Source of the DNA: Pseudomonadota bacterium
GTDB lineage: Bacteria > Pseudomonadota > Gammaproteobacteria > Acidiferrobacterales > Acidiferrobacteraceae
Direction: 5' to 3'
Length of the DNA: 64,000 nucleotides
NCBI GenBank assembly: GCA_021785035.1
Contig: JAJYGP010000025.1
Span: forward strand, 220,351 to 284,350
The stretch's first letter is position 1. Every line of letters begins with the position of its first letter. A program made the translations under genes and the position numbers. The notes under the pieces were generated by a model that saw nothing but the letters and a program-made list of their open reading frames with translations, made no database searches and had not been told where the DNA came from. Shown here in pieces: positions 30,592 through 40,098 of this stretch.

Positions 30592-31104
30592 GTGAAAAAA
30601 GGAAGATTATGGGGGGCGCTAGGCCTTCTGGCAGTGAGTGTCCCGGCGTTGGCGGTCCAGGGAGCGGCGCACTGGCATACCATCCACGTCCAGATCCCGG
30701 TCCGCTTGAAGCGGGCCAAGGTGGTCTTCAATATGGACCACCCGGTCTTTGTTCCGCATACCCGGGAGCCCGTGGGCCTGTCTCAGTTGCGCATGATGTG
30801 GGCGAAGTTTCATCGCGACCACACCCGCTGGAAGATCGATGCGGTCTTTCAGGGAGCGGACGGTTATATGCTCTTGAATAACAAGGCCTATGACCGGTTT
30901 ATGCACGTCCGCACCGGGAACCCGTATCGGGGGCAGATAGAAAGTTTGTTCCATAAAGGCATCGATATCGAGGAGTGCGGCGTCACTATGCGTGCCCATC
31001 ACTGGGGCAATAAGCAGCTCTTGCCCAACGTGAAGGTGAACGCCGGCGCCGTCGCTCGCATCATTTATCTCGAGCAACACGGTTATATCGAGGTTAATCC
31101 TTAA
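30592..31104 (+). CDS. Periplasmic DsrE-like protein (second copy, diverged)
   Basis: Signal peptide (LWGALGLLAVSVPALA); KAKVVFNMDHPVF...GIDIEECGVTMRAHHWGNKQLLPNVKVNAGAVARIIYLEQHGY. Confidence 0.65.
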   Translation: MKKGRLWGALGLLAVSVPALAVQGAAHWHTIHVQIPVRLKRAKVVFNMDHPVFVPHTREPVGLSQLRMMWAKFHRDHTRWKIDAVFQGADGYMLLNNKAYDRFMHVRTGNPYRGQIESLFHKGIDIEECGVTMRAHHWGNKQLLPNVKVNAGAVARIIYLEQHGYIEVNP

Positions 31105-31898
31105 CGGATACGGTAACGCGGTATCCCGTCTTGGGTAAGGGTCTGGGCGAGAGTCGGTACGATCTCGCCCAGTCTTTTTTTGAGGCCAAAAGGGGGATTT
31201 AAGATCACTAAGCCTGAGCCATTTAGCCGGCTTCGCACGTCGGCCGGCCACGTGAGAAGCTCGACTACCAGATGTTCTCCCAATTGCGACACAACCGTTA
31301 TCAGACGATCGGCATCCCGCCTATCTTTGATCGGGTACCAAATCAGATAGACCCCTTGTCGAAAACGCAGAAGGGCAGTTTTAAGACCCTCCAAAAGTGC
31401 GCTGCGCTCGGTCACCTGCTCGTAAGGAGGGTCTATCAGAATGAGGCCGCGGTGTTCGGGTGGCGGCAGTAGGGCTTTTAAGGCATGGTAACCGTCTCCG
31501 AGAAAGATCTGGGTGTGTTCAGAGCGCAAGGCCTGCTGAAGGGCGGCATGCGCCTGCGGCGCTTGTTCCACGGCGACCAAGCGGTCGCCGTTGCGTAAAA
31601 AATGGCTGGCGATCAGAGGCGAGCCCGGGTAATTGCGCAGACGCGCCCCGTTATGCTGGCCCACGGCGCTCATGTAGGGTGCCAAAAGCGGCCATTCCTC
31701 TCGGCGTGGCCAGAGTCGCATGATGCCGTCTGCGGCCTCGCCATCGGCCTGTAAACGATACAGACCTTCGCCCGCATGGGTATCGAGAACGAAGAGTGGT
31801 TTGGGTTTTTGGCCGAGGCATGTCAGCGTTTCTATGAGCACAACATGTTTAAGCACATCGGCTGCCGAGCCCGCATGAAACGCATGCTGGTAGTTCAC
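31101..31898 (-). CDS. rlmJ: 23S rRNA (adenine2030-N6)-methyltransferase
   Basis: MNYQHAFHAGSAADVLKHVVL; LIDPPYE. Confidence 0.95.
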   Translation of the reverse strand: MNYQHAFHAGSAADVLKHVVLIETLTCLGQKPKPLFVLDTHAGEGLYRLQADGEAADGIMRLWPRREEWPLLAPYMSAVGQHNGARLRNYPGSPLIASHFLRNGDRLVAVEQAPQAHAALQQALRSEHTQIFLGDGYHALKALLPPPEHRGLILIDPPYEQVTERSALLEGLKTALLRFRQGVYLIWYPIKDRRDADRLITVVSQLGEHLVVELLTWPADVRSRLNGSGLVILNPPFGLKKRLGEIVPTLAQTLTQDGIPRYRIR

Positions 31899-32245
31899 GT
31901 GTAATCCGAGTACTTGCGGGAGCTCCCGCGTACCTTATCGGCGGGATATTTCACGCCGTTCTTCTCAATCTTATCCCAAGCTGCCTTTTCCAGATCGATA
32001 CCGAGCCGGTCTGCAAATCGGATGAGATACAAAAGAACGTCCGCGGCTTCCTCGCTGATCGCCTGGTGTTGCTGAGCGGATAAGTGGCGGCTCTCCTCTT
32101 CGCTCAGCCATTGAAGGGGCTCTACAAGCTCGCCGGCCTCCACAATGAGGGCCATAGCCAGGTTCTTCGGGGAGTGGAACTGCTCCCAGTCGCGCTCTTT
32201 GGCAAACTCGGCCAGGCGTTTTTTAAGATCGTCAAGACAACTCAT
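31895..32245 (-). CDS. MazG-like nucleotide pyrophosphohydrolase
   Basis: FHSPKNLAMALIVEAGELVEPLQWLSEEES...EEAADVLLYLIRFADRLGIDL. Confidence 0.93.
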   Translation of the reverse strand: MSCLDDLKKRLAEFAKERDWEQFHSPKNLAMALIVEAGELVEPLQWLSEEESRHLSAQQHQAISEEAADVLLYLIRFADRLGIDLEKAAWDKIEKNGVKYPADKVRGSSRKYSDYT

Positions 32246-32599
32246 AGGTCTCCTGCCCCGTGCCAAGCGCAGCACGCGGTATAAAAGGGGCTTGCCGTTT
32301 TGACCCCTAGTCTACCGAATTTTCAACCATCCGTCTGGTCGGCGATGTCGTGGTCTTTCATTTCAGACGACTTCAGTCCTTGAGGGCGGGGTTCAAGATG
32401 CCGCAACTGTGATGCAAACGAACAAGATTTTCCGGCGCGCAGCACACAAAGTCCTGGTCAGGCTCGCACTGTTCTTAACGACCAAAACGCGCAAGACGCA
32501 AAAGCCCGCTGCAGGCGGTGTAAAACGCCGTCCGATGCAAGCGGCTGTGCTCACCGCATGTGCCTCGCGTGTGTGTCCAACTGACTCGGGGCCGCCACT

Positions 32600-32880
32600 T
32601 GGTCATGGTTCCGTCGGTCGGGGCGCCACGGTGCATGGCCTAGCAGATGTTCGGCGCCGCCCCGATCGGTGGCCGTGATGAGCGGTGAGATCGACACGTA
32701 TTCCATGAGGCGGTAACCGGGCCGTCTCCAAACGGGTGGTCATGCATCGGCATACCGTGCAACAAGATAACGTAAGTTGGCGAATAAATAGATGGCTTGC
32801 TGTTGGTTGCGTTGACGAAGGCGCAAAGCCGCCGAAGCCTCTTGGCCCGTTATGCCGCTGGCTTCGAGGTTTAGGAACCA
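32600..32880 (-). pseudogene. Fic family protein (different subfamily), decayed remnant
   Basis: Minus strand across frames: RLRRLCAFVNATNS...MHDHPFGDG (Fic core) then GYRLMEYVSISPLI, with the NGR-containing segment deleted. Confidence 0.7.
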
Positions 32881-32978
32881 AAACGACTGCTACGAAATCA
32901 ACTCCCCAGACCGCGTTGTTTTTTAGTTGCGTGACACATCACACGGTTCGCTTACAAGTTATTGACAAAGCCTTGTTG

Positions 32979-33776
32979 TCACAAAGACAGCTGATGAATT
33001 TGTTTCCAAACAATATAAACTCCCACAATGGCGATCACGACGACAAAAATTGCATTGAGAGTGCCCTTTTTTGTTTTGTCTAAATAGCCCGCTAAAATCG
33101 ACCCAAAATAACCGCTGACAATGCCCCCGGTCAGCAATATAAGCACAAGCCACCAATTGACAAGGCCAGATATCGCGTAGCTTGCCGCACCGGTCCCCGC
33201 GAAGATCGTAATAGCGGCAAGCGACGAGCCAATGGCATCGATAATGGATAAGCCGTTGGCCCATATAAGACTGGGAACTATTAAAAACCCTCCGCCTACC
33301 CCGAAAAATCCTGAAAGTGCGCCGACGCCGAATCCCGATCCTAAAGACGCCGATACGCGCCTGATGCCGCTATTCAAGGACACGGAGGGAACTTTCTGCC
33401 GGTTTCTCCACATCTGGTACGCGATCCAAAGCATCAGCAAACCAAACAGAAACAACAGGTCTTGACCGTTCATCAGTTTCCCGAGATCAGCGCCCACCAA
33501 CGCCCCAAAAACGCCAGCCACGGTAAAAAACGTTATGGCGCGCCATCGGACATGGTCGCACCGGGCGTGCGTGTAGCAATTGGTCAAGGCGTTGATTGTG
33601 ACCACGGCGGCCGTGGTACCCACCGCTACGTGGACATTGTTTATGCCCACGAGATAGACGAGAAGCGGCACGGCCAATATCCCCGCTCCACTACCGATCA
33701 GGCCCAACGTAAAACCGATTAAAGTGCCCGATACAACACCAAGAATCAGCTGGTGAGTTGTCAATGCCATGATCAT
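32979..33776 (-). CDS. TauE/SafE family sulfite exporter-like permease
   Basis: GFTLGLIGSGAGILAVPLLVY...SGFFGVGGGFLIVPSLIW. Confidence 0.92.
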   Translation of the reverse strand: MIMALTTHQLILGVVSGTLIGFTLGLIGSGAGILAVPLLVYLVGINNVHVAVGTTAAVVTINALTNCYTHARCDHVRWRAITFFTVAGVFGALVGADLGKLMNGQDLLFLFGLLMLWIAYQMWRNRQKVPSVSLNSGIRRVSASLGSGFGVGALSGFFGVGGGFLIVPSLIWANGLSIIDAIGSSLAAITIFAGTGAASYAISGLVNWWLVLILLTGGIVSGYFGSILAGYLDKTKKGTLNAIFVVVIAIVGVYIVWKQIHQLSL

Positions 33777-33990
33777 GGGAGTGCCTCGCTGGTGACGCTA
33801 CCTTAAGAGCCACGGAAACCCGGCGCATAATGGTTTTACTTAACCGTATTCCGCGTTGTTTTACCTGAAGGGTAGGCTCGCCACGCCGCCACCAGTCGCT
33901 TGTGTCAATCACGGCGTGGCCGAGTGAGGGAAACGGCAGCGCGGGCGCATGCGACTGTTTCTGAGCCATGTTTCGCACTTACCCTGACCG

Positions 33991-36378
33991 TCAAGTAAAA
34001 GTTATGAACATCGCCGACGTCCAAACCTTGGCATCGTCCACCTGGCGAGCAAATAGGTACACAGGCCGAAAACCATGCGGTCCATTTTCGGGAGATATGG
34101 AGATTTCCCCGGATATATCACGTGGTGTTGGTGTTTCACTCATGCGCTCTAGAGAAACGAACATGTCGATGCCAGGTAAATCCTTACGCACACGACCCTT
34201 TTCAAGCAGTTCCTGCCCAGAAATATCCCAGGCCACAGACGGGCAATGAACAAAAGGATTGCTTTTAAGGGGGTCTCCAAGCTTCACGTATCCGTCTATC
34301 GAACAGGAGATGTGAAAGGTCGCGTTTTGCAAGTTTGAAATATCCATTTCAATCGCGTCCGCGTCGCCGTAGGTGTCGCTTTTAAAGCCGATTCCTGTAG
34401 CGCTTTCTCGCCAGCACGTCTCCTCGATATGCTCAAACCCGCGCGGAGTGAAACCGTTTATGACGCCATTGTGTATAGTGACAAGGCCTTTCCAGTCAGC
34501 GCTTCTGTAACGGTCCTTTACGCGCGCACCGCCCCAGCGTAGTCGAATTTTCCGTGACGAGTAGCCAAGCTCCTTTTGAAGGTCTCGTTGCCATATAGGG
34601 CCCGTATGATCATAGGCGACAAGTTCGTCCCAACCGCAATCACCGAGAAAACGATAGGTGATGTTGGCAGGCCCCTTATGGTTGAACTCATCTCCCTGAA
34701 TATATTGACCACAGCGTGCCAGCCCCACGGTCCGCTCGCCCGTCGTGGCAAACGTATGCCGTGCCCGCAAAGCCTTGGCCACTTCTACGCGGTTGAGGGC
34801 TGAGGCCAATACGCCCGAAATCCCGCCTTTGGTGCCGAATACGGCGGTCCCTGGAACCCCGCCGCCGCATCGACCACGATGCTCGTCACCCGCCATCGAA
34901 GCGCCCAATTTGTAGCCCCGTTCCATCGCCTCCTGATAAAGCCAACCAAAATGTCCCCACGACGATCCGATCTCGATGAGGCGTTCCAGCGCGGGGTAGT
35001 GCCAATCAAGAATGCAACGACGACCGCCTACATGGGGAATGAGAAGGTGACCCTCTGGATCTTTAGCATAGGCGGCCCAAAGTTCCTCCAGCGGCCACGC
35101 CCCTGGCTGAACTTGGGTGGTGGCGCCCATGTCCTCGTTCCACTCAAACGAACGAACATGCTCCCCGGTCAACAGATAGGGAAACTCCGGCGTCTGTCCA
35201 TGAAGAAATACGACGTTATGATCGCCACCGGCACAAGAGCTCCCGCACCACTCAGTGCCGGGAAATGCGATGAACACATCGTCTTTGTTGATGGCGTGGA
35301 TAAGTTCAACGGTCCGGTCCCATTTGGCTTTAGTAATATTGAAGTCGTTATGGGAGAACGCAAGGATGTCAAGTCCCGATACGTCGCGGCCGTACGTAAG
35401 ATTGTAAGTGGTGCTGTTTGTTCCAATGGTGTCTTCTGAGTGGACGTGAAGGTCGCAATAGTACATGCGCGGTGCGTAAAAACTTTTGTCCACGGTTATG
35501 TAAAACGTCTTTTCCGGAACCCGGGGATAATCTTTTAACCGCGCCGTCACGACAAGCTCGCCCGCTTTGTGCGTGGGTAAATCATCGATAATAAGAATGG
35601 CCCAACCGCTGGCTGCTAAAAGCGCCTGATTTTCGTACACCAGAACGCCGTCAAGTGTAGCGCTAATGATGACCCGCTCCGGCCGATTCCAGCATGTATT
35701 ACCCCACGCGTCTTCCGCCCGTACCCGCAACAAGCAGTGCTCCCCTAACCGCACAACGCGCGACGCAGCGACAACAAGCTGCGCGGGCTCCCCTGGCACA
35801 ACCTGTATGACAATGTCGTTTGGTACTGTGGCGGCACGTGAAGTGCCTAAAGGATCAACGTAACAGCGAATACGAAAGTTCTGTTCAACAAATGTCTGTA
35901 CACGCGTCCCGGGACCACCGTGGCGCCGGTCTCCAAGCCTTACGATAATGTGATCGCCAGCCTTAAGATAGCCATCTATTGTGTCGACAATGACGGCTTT
36001 CTGAAACGGACGCTCATGGCCCTTTTGGTCAAAACGCACCTTGAGACTTTGGACAGTTGCCGGGCTTTGACCGGAAACTAAGGGGCCCGCTTGATATTCA
36101 GCGGAGATATAGTTGGCGCCTTTGGGGTCTACAACCTGAAACAGAGCCCAATCCGAGTAGAAACGAAAGGTGGCCTTAAACCAGGAACCGTCGGCCATTC
36201 CGGATGCGCCAAGTTCGTAATCAAGAATTATCTCCTGCCAGGAGCCCGCGACAATACTGTCGACATTGCATGTCACGTTCCCCAAAAATGGCATATCCTT
36301 GGTCTGAGCGTATAGCCCTTGGGGTGCCGTGTAGGCGCCTAACAGGGCCTTGAGCTCACTTTCGGTTTTTTTCTTCAT
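33991..36378 (-). CDS. DUF3604 / PHP-fold metal-dependent hydrolase-like protein
   Basis: YYCDLHVHSEDT (DxHxH), FPGTEWCGSS, AGDEHRGRCG, VEVAKALRARHTFATTGERT. Confidence 0.8.
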   Translation of the reverse strand: MKKKTESELKALLGAYTAPQGLYAQTKDMPFLGNVTCNVDSIVAGSWQEIILDYELGASGMADGSWFKATFRFYSDWALFQVVDPKGANYISAEYQAGPLVSGQSPATVQSLKVRFDQKGHERPFQKAVIVDTIDGYLKAGDHIIVRLGDRRHGGPGTRVQTFVEQNFRIRCYVDPLGTSRAATVPNDIVIQVVPGEPAQLVVAASRVVRLGEHCLLRVRAEDAWGNTCWNRPERVIISATLDGVLVYENQALLAASGWAILIIDDLPTHKAGELVVTARLKDYPRVPEKTFYITVDKSFYAPRMYYCDLHVHSEDTIGTNSTTYNLTYGRDVSGLDILAFSHNDFNITKAKWDRTVELIHAINKDDVFIAFPGTEWCGSSCAGGDHNVVFLHGQTPEFPYLLTGEHVRSFEWNEDMGATTQVQPGAWPLEELWAAYAKDPEGHLLIPHVGGRRCILDWHYPALERLIEIGSSWGHFGWLYQEAMERGYKLGASMAGDEHRGRCGGGVPGTAVFGTKGGISGVLASALNRVEVAKALRARHTFATTGERTVGLARCGQYIQGDEFNHKGPANITYRFLGDCGWDELVAYDHTGPIWQRDLQKELGYSSRKIRLRWGGARVKDRYRSADWKGLVTIHNGVINGFTPRGFEHIEETCWRESATGIGFKSDTYGDADAIEMDISNLQNATFHISCSIDGYVKLGDPLKSNPFVHCPSVAWDISGQELLEKGRVRKDLPGIDMFVSLERMSETPTPRDISGEISISPENGPHGFRPVYLFARQVDDAKVWTSAMFITFT

Positions 36379-36527
36379 AAGCCGCTCCTGTGTGCCGTGC
36401 ACTGTGAGAACGTGCTTATGATGATATACGGAACGAGAGAGGTCAGAATGTCGCGTGGCTGACAAATGCCCAATCATGTTGGAAATAGAGATTGCCTCGA
36501 CAAAAATACGGAATAAAGGTGTCGATC

Positions 36528-36809
36528 ATGAACACGGAACGATTGGTGACCTGTCGTAAGCGAAGTTATGTGCAAAACCTCAAAGATCCGGGTGTCGCGA
36601 AGCAAGCGCATGGGCCTAGGTTCGCGGGCTGGACCGGAAAAGTCCGATTGGAAAAAAAATACTTACAAATAGTCCGGATTTTACTAGGCCGCGAAATGAC
36701 GCAGCGCAGTGACCCAGCGGCCGATGAAGAAGTACGCTGGTCGCATACCGGACTCACCCGGCCACTGTGGGCGTGGCACCTTCGTTTACTTGATGACGGC
36801 AGGAGGTGA
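36528..36809 (+). CDS. Small hypothetical protein upstream of crp-like gene
   Basis: 93-aa ORF ending 4 nt before the Crp-like start; no recognised domain. Confidence 0.35.
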   Translation: MNTERLVTCRKRSYVQNLKDPGVAKQAHGPRFAGWTGKVRLEKKYLQIVRILLGREMTQRSDPAADEEVRWSHTGLTRPLWAWHLRLLDDGRR

Positions 36810-36812
36810 AGA

Positions 36813-37514
36813 ATGCTTCGCCATGACAGCACGAACCTTGTCAGCCATGACCCGCTGTTGACGGTACCTTCGAGCGTTTTGGAGCAGCTTGATAAGGGCG
36901 ACCTTCAAAATCTATTGGCGATTGGGAAAACTCGACAATACCCAAAAGGTGGGTATATTTTTTCCGCCGGCGATTCAAGTGACAGCGTGTATGTTCTACA
37001 AAGCGGTCAGATCAAGGTGTTTCAGATAACCGCCGAAGGCCGCCACGTTATTCTATGGTTTTGTTTTTGTGGTGAGGTGTTCGGTTTGGCAGAGGCAGTA
37101 TACGGTGGTGGACGGGTATTGAGCGCGCAGGCTTGCGAAGATTGTACTGTCTTGTGCGTGCCTCGGAAGGAGTTCAATGCCTATACGGAAACGCATGGAC
37201 GGGCCGCTTTGGTCATGATGCGCGTACTGGCCTGCCGCGCACGAGTGTTGGGCGACATGCTTGTGAATCTCGTTAACGATGATGTCAATACCCGTATTAC
37301 CAAACTGATATTGCGGTTAAGTGCCTGTTACGGGATTCGAACTGGAAATGAGGTGCACCTCAATATACGTATGACCCATCAGGAGATCGCCGACATGGTG
37401 GGAAGTAGTCGGCAGACCGTCACGAAAATTCTTGGGCAGTTACAGTGTAACGGGTTGCTTAGCATCCGCAATCACCGGATTCGTATTCACGGTCCAGAGC
37501 TTATGTCAGAGTGA
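36813..37514 (+). CDS. Crp/Fnr family transcriptional regulator
   Basis: cNMP-binding fold and HTH MTHQEIADMVGSSRQTVTKILGQL; RBS AGGAGGTG. Confidence 0.93.
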   Translation: MLRHDSTNLVSHDPLLTVPSSVLEQLDKGDLQNLLAIGKTRQYPKGGYIFSAGDSSDSVYVLQSGQIKVFQITAEGRHVILWFCFCGEVFGLAEAVYGGGRVLSAQACEDCTVLCVPRKEFNAYTETHGRAALVMMRVLACRARVLGDMLVNLVNDDVNTRITKLILRLSACYGIRTGNEVHLNIRMTHQEIADMVGSSRQTVTKILGQLQCNGLLSIRNHRIRIHGPELMSE

Positions 37515-38032
37515 CGAAACAGCGCCTAAGTTTTTGTCGGCGACTTGATGAGAACAAAACAAAGACGAGACAGACTGTTTGTAATCGCCGTGATAAGCGG
37601 GAATCGCTTTGTTTTGATCAAGAGCGGCCTTTAGTGATTTCTCGTGCTCTAGAATTCGGCCGCCGTTTCGTCGGTGTCACCTAGGTCGACCGCGAACTCG
37701 ACACGACACCTGGGAATACGAGAAAAACGACTTAAAGCGCTTCACTTCCTTGAGCAAGGTGGTCAGGGGGCGGCTTGATTGTCGGTTAAAATGACGGCGG
37801 GGATGTTCGGCCCCCGGGGCGCCGGCGACAGTGGCAGGCGCGAGTCGTCGGCTGTCCCAGTGAGGTTACGCAGCTCGGGTCACAGGGGACTTTCCGAGCG
37901 ACTTGTCGGAGTCGATTTGCATATAGTCAGTTTTTTTGTGACCAAGCGGCGAGACGAATGGATCATGATCCAGCCCGCGACTTAGGTCGCTTTTGAATTG
38001 CTTGAGACTTGAAATCATTGAGGTTTTGAATC

Positions 38033-38527
38033 ATGTTCAAGACGAAAATACCACCACCGCTCTACGCGCTCGCCACGGCCTTGCTTGTTTATGCAGTTCA
38101 CCGCTTTCTGTCGGTTCCCATGGGTTTTCCTGTGGCAGTTGGGGGGTGGATGATCGCGTCGGTGGGCCTTATTCTGATTGCTTGGGCAGGGATGACGTTT
38201 CGACGGGCCCACACAACGATCAATCCCACCGTCCCATCGAGGGCCAGCCGGTTGGTGACCGAGGGGCCCTTCCGGTTCACGAGAAACCCTATGTATCTGG
38301 GTCTTGCTTTAATGCTCACCGGATGGGCGCTTTGGCTCAACAACTGGGTGGGGTTATTGGGCACACCGCTGTTTGTGGGGATGGTGACGATCCTGCAAAT
38401 TTCTTCAGAGGAGCAAGCCCTTCGGTCGCGCTTCGGGGAGGACTATATCAGTTACCAGCGGCGTGTCCATCGATGGTTCGGTCCGGTTAAAGCTGTCTTG
38501 CCGCGGCTGAATTCCAAGCGCAAGTAA
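38033..38527 (+). CDS. Isoprenylcysteine carboxyl methyltransferase-family membrane protein
   Basis: GPFRFTRNPMYLGLALMLTGWAL and EEQALRSRFGEDYISYQRRVHRW. Confidence 0.9.
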   Translation: MFKTKIPPPLYALATALLVYAVHRFLSVPMGFPVAVGGWMIASVGLILIAWAGMTFRRAHTTINPTVPSRASRLVTEGPFRFTRNPMYLGLALMLTGWALWLNNWVGLLGTPLFVGMVTILQISSEEQALRSRFGEDYISYQRRVHRWFGPVKAVLPRLNSKRK

Positions 38528-38675
38528 GCGCGGCTAATAGCCGCTTGGCTAGCCGCGATGCCCGCTTGGGCCACGGTCCACCGAGAGCTACACTCTAAAG
38601 GCGTTATTCTCAGGCCAAGTAGGAGGGTACGAGGAGACCCATCCGCCTCGGTACGAAAAAGGAGGCGTTTATACC

Positions 38676-38852
38676 ATTTCCGAGAACCAGCTTGCCACAG
38701 GGCAGGACCAGACGAAAAGCGAGGTCGCTCGCGCACTATTGCGTCGACATATCGCGGTACGTGAGATGAAAGAAACCCGAAACAAGCTTCGTCCTTCTGC
38801 CGAGGTCACAGGTTATCTAACTGACGAGGACTTTTTCCGAGACATCTCTTAA
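38676..38852 (+). pseudogene. Ribbon-helix-helix antitoxin C-terminal remnant
   Basis: In-frame TISENQLATGQDQTKSEVARALLRRHIAVREMKETRNKLRPSAEVTGYLTDEDFFRDIS*; no start codon/N-terminus. Confidence 0.7.
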
Positions 38853-39255
38853 GGATTGTCCTCGACACCAATGCGCTCGCCAGCGGATGGGTGGGCCGCG
38901 CACGGTGTCATGATCTGCTTGACGCATTCTTATTGGACATATCGCGCTGCTCGGCGTCCCGGTGCATGAAAAGCTATTTAGAAGGCGGACCGCGAAATTT
39001 CCTGTTCCGGCACAGTGGTGACGCCAGATAGAGACTGCGCGAGATGCGCTTCAGCGGACACCTTCCGTGACCACGCCACTCGCTATCCCATCTCCGACCT
39101 TGACGATGCCCCCAATTCTGGCTTATGTGCTCGCTGCCCGGGCCGACATCTTTGTCACCGGTGATAAAGCGCTGCTTGGCATCCGCAAGATAGACGATAT
39201 GCCTATTGTGTCGCCGAGGCGGTTACGGTGGATACTTTCCAGTATAGGCGGATAG
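38852..39255 (+). pseudogene. PIN-domain toxin remnant (frameshifted)
   Basis: RIVLDTNALASGWVGRARCHDLLDAFLL (start codon lost, TTA) then in another frame VTTPLAIPSPTL...AYVLAARADIFVTGDKALLGI...PIVSPRRL. Confidence 0.75.
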
Positions 39256-39702
39256 CTAAAACTTTCCACGGCTCAGATGATGCCGCTTGGACCAGGCGCT
39301 GACACCGACCGGGGTGCCCGTGCCTTTAACCTATGCCATCCCCGATTCTGCCATCATTTATCAGGAGTTGAAGTGCAAGGGCGCGACCCCCGCGGCTAAT
39401 GAGCATGGGATGGGGTTTGCCCTCAAAAGTGTTCACGATCATGCGAGACGGGACGTCATCCTTCTGGCGAGGGGGGCTTATGGGTGTCGTCTCTTACGTC
39501 ACGCCGTTTTTGCCAAGTAAGCGGCAACCGCGCGGCTTGGGGGCGTCATAGTGGCGGGTGTTTTGAGGTTTGGTGCTCTCGGGGCGGCGATATCGGCTAA
39601 TATGGCGGGGTTTTGGGGAACTTAGGCGGCCTCGGGAGGTCTTTCGGCTGTGAGCCTGGGGGTGTGACCCGAACATCCCCGAACGTACGAGAGGAAGCAA
39701 CC

Positions 39703-40098
39703 ATGGATTATCAACAGGCAGAAAACCAACTGGCGGTGGTACAGCAGCAAACCCAAGCGAGCCTCCAAAAGCTTCAAGCGCTGGCCCAGAAGCTCACGGC
39801 CGCGGCCCCGGATCCGACCACCGGGCGTGAATGGGCCATGGATCTGCGGGAAGTGGCGCTGGCTGTACAGACCCAGGCCCAGAACAGCACGACGCTGGCC
39901 CAGCAAATGGCCGAGTACATCCGTCGTCTCGAAAGCGATGTAGCGACCCATCCAAGCCCCACGGTCCAACCCACGGGTTGGGCGAATCAGCCCCAGGCCG
40001 GTGGCGGGTTCTTAAGTTCCTTGACGAGCGGGCTCGGCATGGGCGCCGGCTTTGCGGTGGCGGACGACCTCGTGGGCGACCTATTTAACATGTTTTAG
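39703..40098 (+). CDS. Small hypothetical protein with coiled coil and Gly-rich C-terminus
   Basis: GAGGAAGCAACC RBS before [30 protein letters not shown]...[32 protein letters not shown]; tail overlaps argH stop. Confidence 0.7.
   Translation: MDYQQAENQLAVVQQQTQASLQKLQALAQKLTAAAPDPTTGREWAMDLREVALAVQTQAQNSTTLAQQMAEYIRRLESDVATHPSPTVQPTGWANQPQAGGGFLSSLTSGLGMGAGFAVADDLVGDLFNMF

Noticed and set aside
32931-32950. GTGACACATCAC palindrome as a Crp site
   Set aside because: Located downstream of tauE rather than in a promoter region; does not match TGTGA-N6-TCACA.
39287-39520. ORF with AIPDSAIIYQELKCKGAT, reminiscent of an IS21 IstA segment
   Set aside because: Match is about 12 residues and the rest of the ORF does not follow IstA; too weak to call a mobile element without a search.
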